Positions 9,355 to 16,675 of a stretch of 16,675 bases of DNA are shown one piece after another. A program made the translations under genes and the position numbers. Positions within the stretch are counted from its first letter, which is position 1. The number at the start of each line of letters is the position of its first letter. Origin of the DNA: Ichthyophonus hoferi (lineage: Eukaryota > Opisthokonta > Ichthyosporea > Ichthyophonida > Ichthyophonidae); NCBI GenBank assembly GCA_002751075.1, contig NAOQ01000394.1:46691-63365 (forward strand), given 5' to 3'. Below the pieces are notes generated by a model that was given only the letters and a program-made list of their open reading frames with translations, ran no database searches and was not told the origin of the DNA.

Positions 9355-9484
9355 ACAACGAATAAGAGCATAGAAGTGAATAAATTTTAGCCTGAGGGTT
9401 TTCATTGTTGGCAGCTCGATTTTAATTGTATTATTTCAGCAACTACAACTACTCTCACCTACTAAATTATGCTTAATCAAATAA

Positions 9485-10034
9485 ATCTAGACCATGTTGC
9501 GAGACTGTCAACCCCAAAGATGCGAGTGATTGGTACAGTCACAATTGGCTCGCAACAAGAGGGTCATGAAATAATTGGTCCAATATTAGTTAGGCGAATG
9601 ACGTTCTTAATCAGATGACGTGCTTCATCAATATACATAAACGTACTGTGAATTATTGAACAGATGTTTGATGTTTGAGAAAAAGAGATAAGGATATAAA
9701 CGTTCCACCAATTGGAGAAATTATGATCAAGTTATGATCAAAGCTTTTCAGTGAGCCACACTGGACTCCTGTGAATTGCATTAGCCAATAAGGATCTCTT
9801 TCGTCTCATGAATCGAAATGTGGAACGTACATAATTTATATCTTCGATGGAACGTCAACAACTAATAAAGATGGATAATAACGTACAAACATTATAAACA
9901 AAGCATTGTGCTTCTTAATATTTTGTTAAAGACATTATATATTCACATTGATGGTTAGAAAATATTTAGGCTGCATTTTATAAACATTTTATTATATTAT
10001 AATGTTTCAGTTCTTTATTGACACTTGACTGTAA
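9485..10034. other. Interval between family 2 copies E and F
   Basis: There is no coding frame. It holds a hairpin (9495-9557), a short tandem pair TTATGATCAAG/TTATGATCAAAG at about 9721-9743, and several scattered AACGT words. It has no counterpart between F and G, which adjoin directly. Confidence 0.45.
9495..9557. repeat. Two-tier hairpin-forming inverted repeat
   Basis: TGTTGCGAG (9495-9503) is the exact complement of CTCGCAACA (9549-9557). Inside it, GACTGT (9503-9508) pairs with ACAGTC (9535-9540), leaving a bulge on the 3' side. The stem is GC-richer than its surroundings. It does not fold as a tRNA and has no other RNA signature that I recognise. Confidence 0.5.
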
Positions 10035-11040
10035 TATAGTTTCAAAGGTCAGCATTTACATACTTGCAGTAACAGATACACAACATGACGATTTATTAGC
10101 GTCTTCCAATCACAAATATATTTACTTCTATGAGTCCTATAATCTAATTATTAATTGGCTGAGTTAGTTGGTTGCTTTACATTCCATGTATTTGATTCAG
10201 CTCATGCTTGAAATCTCTTTGCACTCTGGCGTATATTTTCTCCACTAGAGTAAATATTCTTTCGTTTTTATGGACTGCATAACTAAGAAATTATAAACAT
10301 CGCAGCATGTTTTTATAACACTTAAATTTATTTTTACTCTCCTATGTGGCGTGAATGCCTAACACCTACCAATGCATCTAGTCCTAATCTATACGGCTCG
10401 GCAGCATGATTTATTATAGTTATCTATATAGAAAGCACCAATCGAACGCTTACAAGCCTCTACACCACAACACATTCCAATTAGGAAATTATATTATCAC
10501 CATTTTAATACTAACTTTTCTGTTCCTTCATATTTAGAAAGTTGCCCGTGTCCATCTTGAACTGGAATGGGCATTGAAAGTTTTTCTTAAAATAACTAGC
10601 CTATTTCTGTTTTGCGGCATAGGAATTTCAAGTTATGCCATAATATCATTCTCGCCATGTGCAAAAAATCGGAAAATTATTGGAATTAATTAAAATGCGT
10701 AGAAAGCTTCAGAGATAAACATACTGAGGCGTAATTTCATTTTACTTCTATTAAATTTCCATGCAAAGGTTATCCTAGGATCAGACTCGCACAATATTTT
10801 ATGGGAATTCTAATCTGGTATCCAGTAACCATCTTATCTTACCCCATATCAAGACGTTTCCCAAGAACTTAAATGTTTACTACAGCCATCACATGTAATT
10901 TTTGAAATGTAATAAAAATATAAAAAACTACAGGCTTTCCTTGACAAATGCTGCTTTGAAGTTGTGCTACAAACCGCGGTACTTTTACTGTTCCATTGAC
11001 GTCTTAGAAGTATGTGGACCCAATACATTTGGTTAAGTAA
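10035..11040 (+). repeat. Repeat family 2, copy F
   Basis: Shares with E and G: AAAGGTCAGCATTTACAT, TCTTCCAATCACAAATAT, CATGTATTTGATTCAGCTCA, CACCTACCAATGCATC, AAGCACCAATCGA, CTTGAACTGG, TTTTGCGGCATAG, TGAGGCGTAATT, ATGTTTACTACAGCCATCAC. Compared with G it lacks about 100 bp after AGGCTTTCCTTG and the first 150 bp of the unit. It ends with a segment (10951-11033) matching 12077-12160 in G. G follows without a gap. Confidence 0.62.
10888..10924 (+). promoter_or_regulatory. CACATGTA box plus TATA box, copy F
   Basis: ATCACATGTAAT (10888-10899) has lost one base of the palindrome relative to E and G. TATAAA follows at 10919-10924, 19 bp after it. Confidence 0.38.
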
Positions 11041-12180
11041 GTAAATAAGGTTTCAACCTACGATCAGTGAAATCAAATCTCTTGACTACATGGCATATCA
11101 TATAGGATTTGTGAAAAATAAGTATTCTGTAAATCAAGAACTATGATTTAATCAAACGCAGCCAACACAAATATTTAGCCTGACGTTAAAGGTCAGCATT
11201 TACATGACGATACTAGAAATAACTGAACTTACCCATTAAGACTCATTAACTTCTGCCAATCACAAATTCATTCCCCTCCATTTTGGCATATATTTTCCTC
11301 ATAAGAGTGAGTATTCGCTCATTTCTATGAAGTTCTAAACAATTTTAAATACAATGGCACGGTATATTTTTATAATACTTCATTTTATTTTCACTCTCCC
11401 ATGCGGGTGAATGCCGAACACCTACCAATGCACCATAATACAAACCATATGCTTGGCTGCATGATTTATTTAAGTTATGATTAGATATATCTTTAAAAGC
11501 ATAAATCGATATCAGTCGCTTACAGGCCTTCGCAACACAATCCGAATTAGGACATGAGATTATCACTACTTTATGTTCTTTCTTGCAGGGCAAATTGCTC
11601 GTACCTACCTTGAACTGGACTGGTTTTAAAAGGCATTGGAAGTTTTGGTTAAACTTATTAGTTTATTCCTGTTCTGCGGCATAGATACATACCGAGGCGT
11701 AATTCTATTTTATTTCTACTACAATTTTATGAAAAGATGAACTTGGTGAAAAGATCATAAGGCAGGTTCACATATGATTTTCTAAAAGTTCTAGTATTCC
11801 GATGTTCAGTTAGCAACTTATTTTACCTTATACTTGGGCGTTTCTCAGGAACTTGAATGTTTACTACAGCCATCACATGTGATTTTTTAATTATAGTTTA
11901 AACATATAAAGCACCAAATGCTAGCATAAAAATAATCAAATTATAGCTTGAGGGCTTTCCTTATTGTCAGCTGGATTTTATTATAATTTCAGTAATTATA
12001 AGGCATTCCCACCTAGTAAATTCAATACTAATCAATGGAATTTAGGCTATACAACTAAGGTTTTTCTTCAAAATTTCTGCTTTGAAGTTGTGGTATTAAC
12101 TGCCGTTTTTTTACTATTCTATCGACTTCTCCTTGGAAGGATTTGGCCCAATTACAATGGGCAAATATTAAACCCTTTTT
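11041..12180 (+). repeat. Repeat family 2, copy G
   Basis: This is the fullest copy and the one nearest the nuclease gene. It starts CTACGATCAGTGAAATC as E does, passes AAAGGTCAGCATTTACATGACGATAC-like sequence, GCCAATCACAAAT, CACCTACCAATGCACC, CTTGAACTGGACTGG, CTGCGGCATAG and GAGGCGTAATT, then the CACATGTG/TATA module, and ends near TTGGCCCAATTACAATGGG. The next 310 bp lead to the nuclease start codon, so this copy may contribute to that gene's upstream control region. Confidence 0.6.
11872..11910 (+). promoter_or_regulatory. Palindromic CACATGTG box plus TATA box, copy G
   Basis: ATCACATGTGAT (11872-11883) is intact and TATAAA lies at 11905-11910, 21 bp after it. It is about 580 bp upstream of the nuclease start codon. 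If active, it would make a long or spliced leader for that gene, or drive an unrelated short transcript. Confidence 0.42.
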
Positions 12181-12251
12181 ATTTTATATTTAATTGGTCT
12201 ACTGTTACCAAATATATCCAAGCGGCTCAAAAATCGATCGTGGGAAAGTGA
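11964..12251 (+). CDS. Hypothetical small open frame in the tail of copy G
   Basis: A 95-residue frame (TTG start) includes one likely membrane segment (FEVVVLTAVFLLFYRLLL) followed by a short basic tail. The part around CFEVV..TAV.LLF aligns with the tail of copy F, where several differences fall at silent third positions (ACT/ACC, GCC/GCG, GTT/GTA, CTA/CTG); elsewhere F has diverged. There is an acceptor-like TTTCAG at 11986-11991. No family is recognised and there is no AUG near the beginning, so it may be an exon remnant or chance. Confidence 0.2.
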   Translation: MSAGFYYNFSNYKAFPPSKFNTNQWNLGYTTKVFLQNFCFEVVVLTAVFLLFYRLLLGRIWPNYNGQILNPFYFIFNWSTVTKYIQAAQKSIVGK

Positions 12252-12256
12252 ATCAA

Positions 12257-12386
12257 CCAATAGGTAAAACTTATATAATACAAAAACATATATTCTATTG
12301 CTCTAACGTCAGTTCAATAATATAACTATTAGCCAATAGGAATGGGTCAATTTTCACACAAAATCTGAATGTTAGGTATATATTTA
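12257..12386 (+). promoter_or_regulatory. Candidate promoter of the nuclease gene
   Basis: Two identical CCAATAGG words (CCAAT at 12257-12261 and 12333-12337) precede TATATATTTA at 12377-12386, which lies 107 bp before the start codon. CCAAT boxes at about 40 and 116 bp upstream of a TATA box are a usual eukaryotic arrangement. In AT-rich DNA a TATA word alone is weak evidence. Confidence 0.35.
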
Positions 12387-12492
12387 CCTTATTCAAAGTA
12401 CGTTAATTACAATTTACTGAGTTCTTTAATCAGTGTTTTGAGTTCGCAAAGACTAAGGCTTTTCACCTTCGATACGCTCTTTTTTTTTAAAA

Positions 12493-12600
12493 ATGGGTGC
12501 TATGTCATATCTTTCTTTCTTTGTTTGCGCTCTGTTGAGTGTGGGCAGGACTGAGGCATGGGGTCCTGTAGGCCACTACGCGACAGCTGCAATTGCAGAG
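12493..12600 (+). CDS. Nuclease exon 1: signal peptide and N-terminal zinc ligands
   Basis: Residues 1-36, MGAMSYLSFFVCALLSVGRT and onward, ending at AAIAE. The start is chosen because it gives a classic signal peptide directly before Trp23; Met4 could also serve. H28 is the second ligand. The donor is GTATGT at 12601; phase 0. Confidence 0.92.
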
Positions 12601-15600
12601 GTATGTTCTGAAATATTGAAATCGATCCCTTTACCTTTCTCCTTCTATTTTCTTTTTTCTTTTTTCAAATGACAATAAATAAACTGCACATTTTCAAATG
12701 TCATACGATAGATTTAGGAGGATCTTTAATTGTTTTTGGTAAAGTTTTTTACAGAAACGTATCTGTAACGGGTTTTGTATATTGGTATTTATAATGTTCA
12801 ATAATTACTTGCCGTTTCCCTCCATTACACATGAACTTGTTCGAATTTGTCTTATATTTTTTATGCAAAACCGTATTGCATAAGGTGCCTGAAGGAAAGA
12901 GTGTAATTACACAGCGATTAGGGGAACTTCAAGTTGATTTAAAAAACATCACGGGTTATATACTATAATAATGTATTACGACTGCTGCAGAAACAGTATG
13001 ACGAGGCATATGACAAAAGATGACAGAAAAATATAGTGTTAAGAAGATAAAAAATATAATCAATGAGGTGGTTTATGTGTTTGGAACGAATGCAAATGTT
13101 TAATGGAGTGCTGACATAGGACTAGTGAGTGTATATAGAAACGAACTGACAGATTTAGAAAATAAAGCACAATGTAATTGCAAAGAAAGTGAGTTAAAGG
13201 GGGCATATGTAAAGAGGTATATAACAATAGTGAGATTATAATGGTGATTGGCTATAGCACTTATTATTTATTTCCCCACGCCACCCTAGACATTTAGGAA
13301 ATCTTATAAATATAGATGTATACTCCTCATATGTATATGTTCCTTTGTTTTTCTTTTTTTTTCTTCTCGCACTTGATCTAATGTAATATCTTTTTCAATT
13401 TTTATTTAAATCAATTCTAACTGTACTTGACGTGTTGTATCAATACACTAGAAACCAATAATAATAACAATTGGGAAGTTGGGGGAAAGGTAAGTAGCTT
13501 TGTTTTTCATTTAAAAGATGACTTAATTTTATAAATCTAATTTTTATTTTTCAGTTTCTAATGGATCCTTTCGCCGTCGAAACGACGTTCGAGATACTGG
13601 ATGGCCAAACAATGGCTTCCGTGGTAGGTGACATGGACCCCAACCACCCTTGGTTTATAAATCACAATAATTACAATAATTTTAATGATTGCTTATACAA
13701 AAGCACATATCTTGAACGGTACCTGACTATATTGATAGATTTGGATTCATAAATCTACACATAGATACATACAAACAAAAGTATAAGCATGTAATCATAA
13801 CCCAACACAAATATACACATGTGCACACATATATGTACATACAAATACACGCATGTACTTATAATCATAGCTCAATAAACATAGCAAGCGCTAATTCTAG
13901 TCGTATTTTTATCTTTAACAGTCTAGTTGGCCTGACTCAGCAAAGTATACACCTAAATGGAGATGGACTTCCGATCTGCATTTCTGTGATTCAGGCGATA
14001 ATAAATGCTCTATTACATATAAGACAGACTGTCATGATAGATACGGCAACCCAGGCAGATGGTATGTATATATATGTATGTCTAGGCTTATAAATTGAAG
14101 TAATTAATTTTTAAGATATGTATTGAAATGAATTTTTGTTCTTTGCATCTACTTATGCGTTATGTTTTTTTGTTCTTTCATATTTTTCTTTTATTTTTTA
14201 TATTTTATATGTTATCTTTTTTTATATAATTTATATTTCATCATTTATATATATTCCATTTTATTTTATATTTTATGTTTAACCTCCTCTATATACTTAA
14301 TTAGCCTATTTGCAAAATTGGCTATTTTTTAACTTCCTTGATTGGCTATCTCAAACCTTTCCCACCTTTCACATTTTTTGCTCTCTCTCTTATTTAGTAT
14401 TACATTTATTGAGTTTTTGAATAAATATTCTTAGAATACATGTGTTAAAGCCCACTCTACAATAACTCTTACAGCTACCGATTATCTCGTAACATTGCTT
14501 GTATTTACATCCAATTATATCCTTGTATTTCATGGCCTTATCATTCGCTCAATCATATATCCTGATCTCTTTATTTTTCTTCCGTTTTTTTTTTTAGCGT
14601 AATAGGTGCTGTCCATAATTACACGATAGCACTGAAGGCGGACCTAGAAAAACCTGAGGAGGAAATTATTGATTGGATTGTACGTGGATTAAATCTCGAG
14701 GGATTGGTAGAAACCCCATCAACCCCATCAACCCCAACTGTTGATTATAACCCGCACAAGATTGACGAATGGGCGCTCTTGACATTTATTGTTCATTATG
14801 TGGGCGACATGCACCAGCCAATGCATGGTAGGTATTTTATGATTGTTTTTGAAAACACCGACTTTGATTGGGCCGTATATATTGACAAATCAGTATGTAC
14901 TCAAACACCTACATGCAAATGCATTAATACATATAAATTAGGTAAAAAATTATGAAAAATTATATTATCGTGTTTGCCGTCCTTATTAAATTTGCAGTGT
15001 GGTTTAGCATAATTGATTAAAGTGATTTAAATATTTAACATAACTAAAATAATCAAGTAATTATAATAGTTAAAGCAGTTAAATTACCCGAAGCAATCAA
15101 AATAATTCAAATAATTTAACCAGAGAATATAGTAATCAATACATAATTGGGACTGAAGCAGTCTCAACAACTGTTGATCCATCTATAGAATTATTAGGTT
15201 TTATCCTGCCATATATCCTGGTTTTTCATAATTTGTCTTGATACGTTATCTACTCCATTACACCTTGAAACCACAATTGTAAAACTCGCTACCTGTGATG
15301 ATTAGAATATGTTGGCTTGTATTGACTAATAATACGCCATTTATCAGTGGCTCACCATAAGGATCTTGGTGGTAATTTAATCAAGGTTAAATTTGAAGGC
15401 AAGCCTACTGAATTGCACGCTGTAAGTATTTAAAATTTTAAGATCTACGTATTATTGTTTAACGTTTAAAACCAATTTTTAATGATAGTTTGCATAACTT
15501 TTATGACATTAAGTCTTACTAGGGGTGTCTTGAAAAATATACTTTACTGCTGAATGACTTGCACCTACATATTTTCATCATTGACCCATGTAAATATCCA

Positions 15601-16613
15601 TGTACTTGTAATCATTGGCTATTCCCAAAATAATTACTGTACAAGATTTATAGATATTGAAAGACGGTAATGATTGGTCTAATCCGAGCAATAAACACAG
15701 ATTTGGGACGATTTAATAATTGGAAAGAGAATGAGAGATGACTTTGACAACAGCGAAGTACGTAATAATGGACTACATGTCTTTCTCCCTCTGTTATATT
15801 TATATCCCATTCTATTCTATAAATATTTATTTTAATTTTAAGTCTACTTTATATAATATCTTCATTTCGTTAATAATCTTTAATTTGACTGCAGTTTTTT
15901 TATTGATTATTAAACCCCTATATCACCTATTTCTCTAGATAGCACAGACAAGGTATATATACCATACTATATATTGGAATAATATAGATTGGATTTTATA
16001 ACTTCTTTTGAAGGGGATAGCACAATTCATTAATTAACATGTTATGAATATACAATAAAAAATAATAAAATGAAAAAACTTACCAGGCCTAATCTCGCTT
16101 CACACTCAATAAACAGGAGCTGTATGTGTCCTATTTAATTGAGAAGGCATTGAACTTCAACTTCGATGACTATGACGTGTCCACATGCAAGAACTCGTCT
16201 ATTCCCTGCCTAAGTATGTACAACAGGCCTGATTGGTCCATTGTTTCACATATATACATATATAGATATTGTGTACAGACCCTAGCATCATGGCACCTCC
16301 TTTCGTATTTCAGTTACTCTTCTGTCTGATATATAGCCAGATAGTTTATTATATTATATTGCTTTTTTGGTATATTATATTCAATTATGCTCTGTTATGT
16401 TGCATTACATTTTGTATTATAATATCATTTGATAATATATAGTATACATACAAATTATTTGTTATTAACAGACCACAGTTAAGACAGCCAACCCTTTAAT
16501 AGCGATGAATCTAATCCCCTTGGTCAATTATCACAGTGGAGTGGGCCAATGAATCAGCTGCAGATGCCTGCTTATATGGCTATGAGGGAGTCACTGAAGG
16601 GGAAGATCTAGGG
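12493..16613 (+). CDS. Secreted S1/P1-type zinc nuclease (8 exons, C-terminus off window)
   Basis: A type I single-strand-preferring nuclease / 3'-nucleotidase family that cleaves DNA and RNA with a three-zinc site; such proteins are exported or vacuolar. Eight exons (12493-12600, 13555-13623, 13922-14061, 14598-14827, 15348-15421, 15701-15757, 16117-16213, 16537-16613) join in frame to 284 residues. Residues 1-22 are a signal peptide ending TEA; the mature protein starts with Trp23, whose amino end binds zinc in this family. All nine ligands are visible: W23, H28, D64, H79, H172, D176, H182, H206, D210. Family blocks are WGPVGH, SSWPD, RWTSDLH, CVIGAVHNYT, HYVGDMHQPMH, DLGGN, ELHAIWD and WANESAADAC. 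Sequons are at N113, N252 and N263. A TPSTPSTPT stretch (145-153) precedes helix residues of the ligand block. About 40-60 residues should remain beyond the window. Exon phases all agree, with no stop or frameshift, so the gene looks intact. Confidence 0.95.
12601..13554 (+). other. Intron 1 (954 bp)
   Basis: The longest intron. It ends with a T-rich tract and TTTTTCAG. The first half is T-rich and 12980-13250 is purine-rich. No embedded gene or RNA was recognised. Because family alignment needs no residues between AIAE and FLMDP, no missing exon is expected here. Confidence 0.85.
13555..13623 (+). CDS. Nuclease exon 2
   Basis: Residues 37-59, FLMDPFAVETTFEILDGQTM then ASV, correspond to the helix-loop that in the family links the first ligands to the WAD/WPD block. 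The acceptor is TTTTCAG and the donor GTAGGT at 13624; both phases are 0. Reading on past the donor gives a frame with no family similarity. Confidence 0.88.
13922..14061 (+). CDS. Nuclease exon 3: WPD and LH ligand blocks
   Basis: Residues 60-105 plus two bases, starting SSWPDSAKY. It carries D64 and H79 and cysteines 81, 88 and 96 in the order found in plant-type members (the acidic loop, then Y.xDCHD). The acceptor is TTTAACAG and the donor GTATGT at 14062. Intron 2 (298 bp) before it has many CACATGTG- and TACATA-like words but no clear repeat. Confidence 0.92.
14062..14597 (+). other. Intron 3 (536 bp)
   Basis: Extremely T- and A-rich, especially 14140-14280, ending in a poly-T tract and TTTTTAG. 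No gene is seen. Confidence 0.85.
14598..14827 (+). CDS. Nuclease exon 4: core zinc-binding helix
   Basis: Completes C106 and runs to H182 plus one base. It contains the NYT sequon usual for the family, a Glu-rich linker, the TPSTPSTPT insertion, and HYVGDMHQPMH with ligands H172, D176 and H182. The donor is GTAGGT at 14828. An apparent longer frame to 14955 is just read-through into intron 4. Confidence 0.94.
14828..15347 (+). other. Intron 4 (520 bp)
   Basis: Contains the 9-bp-period minisatellite at about 14997-15123. The acceptor is TTATCAG with a modest pyrimidine tract. Confidence 0.85.
14997..15123. repeat. Degenerate 9-bp minisatellite in intron 4
   Basis: In nine-base lines the tract reads gtggtttag, cataattga, ttaaagtga, tttaaatat, ttaacataa, ctaaaataa, tcaagtaat, tataatagt, taaagcagt, taaattacc, cgaagcaat, caaaataat, tcaaataat, ttaaccag. 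Positions 2-5 favour (A)AA and the unit tends to end in AAT. The phase holds for about 14 units despite strong divergence. Confidence 0.6.
15348..15421 (+). CDS. Nuclease exon 5: GGN turn and H206
   Basis: Completes V183 (G|TG) and runs AHHKDLGGNLIKVKFEGK to PTELHA, ending phase 0. The spacing QPMHV-(6)-GGN matches plant-type members. H206 is a zinc ligand. The donor is GTAAGT at 15422. Confidence 0.92.
15701..15757 (+). CDS. Nuclease exon 6: IWD block
   Basis: Residues 208-226, IWDDLIIGKRMRDDFDNSE. D210 completes the HxxxD ligand pair with H206 in exon 5. The acceptor is AACACAG after a 279-bp intron and the donor GTACGT at 15758; both phases are 0. This is the shortest exon; its placement rests on the IWD match and phase agreement. 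Confidence 0.85.
16117..16213 (+). CDS. Nuclease exon 7
   Basis: Residues 227-258 plus one base, starting ELYVSYLIEKALNFNFDDYD and ending in STCKNSSIPCL. The Cys250/Cys257 pair brackets a sequon and resembles the C(5-7)C loop of plant-type members. Flanked by introns of 359 and 323 bp that are AT-rich with no recognised content; the donor is GTATGT. Confidence 0.88.
16537..16613 (+). CDS. Nuclease exon 8: WANES block
   Basis: Completes M259 (A|TG) and reads EWANESAADACLYGYEGV to TEGEDLG. This matches the family's W/YA.ES...AC..GY.GV..G..L segment near the C-terminus. The donor is taken as GTTAGT at 16614; if it is not used, the frame reads on for a few codons. Confidence 0.88.
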
Positions 16614-16640
16614 GTTAGTATATGTGATTATTATTATTCG

Positions 16641-16645
<5 letters not shown>

Positions 16646-16675
<30 letters not shown>
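16646..16675. repeat. AT dinucleotide microsatellite at the window edge
   Basis: About 15 uninterrupted TA units, in intron 8 of the nuclease gene, running to the last base. The true length is unknown because the window ends inside it. Confidence 0.9.

Larger units (their letters stand above)
8375..9484 (+). repeat. Repeat family 2, copy E
   Basis: This is the first of three direct copies of an about 1.1-kb unit. Landmarks in order are CTACGATCAGT (about 8432), AAATAAGTATTCTAAAGAT (about 8488), ATGACGATAC (about 8563), TCTTCCAATCACAAATAT (about 8613), ATGTATTTGATTCGGCTCA (about 8699), CACCTACCAATGCATC (about 8880), AAGCACCAATCGAT (about 8927), GAACTGG, the GCGGCATAG block (about 9203), and the CACATGTG/TATA module. 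Orientation is taken from the module. No transposase or protein domain is seen. The unit could be a tandemly duplicated promoter-containing segment or a non-autonomous element. Confidence 0.62.

Noticed and set aside
9495-9557. tRNA gene
   Set aside because: A paired outer stem exists but there is no cloverleaf, no T-loop GTTCRA box and no anticodon arm of the right size.
12369-12554. 61-codon open frame overlapping nuclease exon 1
   Set aside because: It is in a different frame from the signal peptide and WGPVGH block and has no family similarity.
13821-14093. 90-codon open frame across exon 3
   Set aside because: Wrong frame over exon 3; the S1/P1 motifs SSWPD and RWTSDLH are in another frame bounded by good splice sites.
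14704-14955. Frame running from exon 4 into intron 4
   Set aside because: Family similarity stops exactly at the GTAGGT donor and resumes at 15348 in the matching phase.
13240-16235. Recurrent ATTGGCT/ATTGGTC words in the nuclease introns
   Set aside because: Six or so short matches without shared flanks; not enough to define an element in AT-rich DNA.
1-16675. CRISPR arrays, bacterial promoters, operons or prophage genes
   Set aside because: No regular repeat-spacer pattern or prokaryotic coding density; the spliced gene shows the DNA is eukaryotic.

Overview
The window comes from an AT-rich (about one-third GC by eye), intron-rich eukaryotic nuclear genome. Evidence is a gene with eight exons in frame, joined at GT-AG introns of about 280 to 950 bp with GTANGT-type donors, plus abundant decayed repeats with no operons or bacterial signals. 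I cannot place the species. The one clear protein is closest, from memory of the family, to the plant-type branch of S1/P1 nucleases, but it lacks a cysteine pair found in plant enzymes, so a plant host is not implied.

Layout. 1-2083: AT-rich DNA with a degenerate 9-bp minisatellite (about 20-137) and one GC-rich island (about 690-845) whose minus strand encodes a hydrophobic peptide, perhaps an exon. 2084-3267: an about 1.18-kb element with long inverted arms (388 and 383 bp) around a 413-bp centre that holds an unusual open frame. 3268-3779: nothing recognised. 3780-7095: repeat family 1, three head-to-tail broken copies with a conserved TATA / mini-hairpin / AATAAA arrangement resembling a long terminal repeat, an 80-bp palindrome at the left edge and a short inverted partner at the right edge. 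7096-8374: no gene seen. 8375-12180: repeat family 2, three same-strand copies of an about 1.1-kb unit, each with a palindromic CACATGTG box 19-21 bp upstream of a TATA box. The last copy ends about 300 bp before the gene.

12493 to the right edge: a secreted S1/P1-type zinc-dependent nuclease on the plus strand. Eight exons give 284 residues with a signal peptide, a mature N-terminal Trp and all nine expected zinc ligands. The C-terminal exon or exons lie beyond the window. Intron 4 carries a second 9-bp-period minisatellite, and the window ends in an AT dinucleotide tract.

The only gene supported with high confidence is the nuclease. The likely interest elsewhere is the repeat architecture: the long-armed element with a possibly captured central fragment, and the array of promoter-like modules leading up to the nuclease gene. 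All similarities were judged by eye, without alignment or database search.
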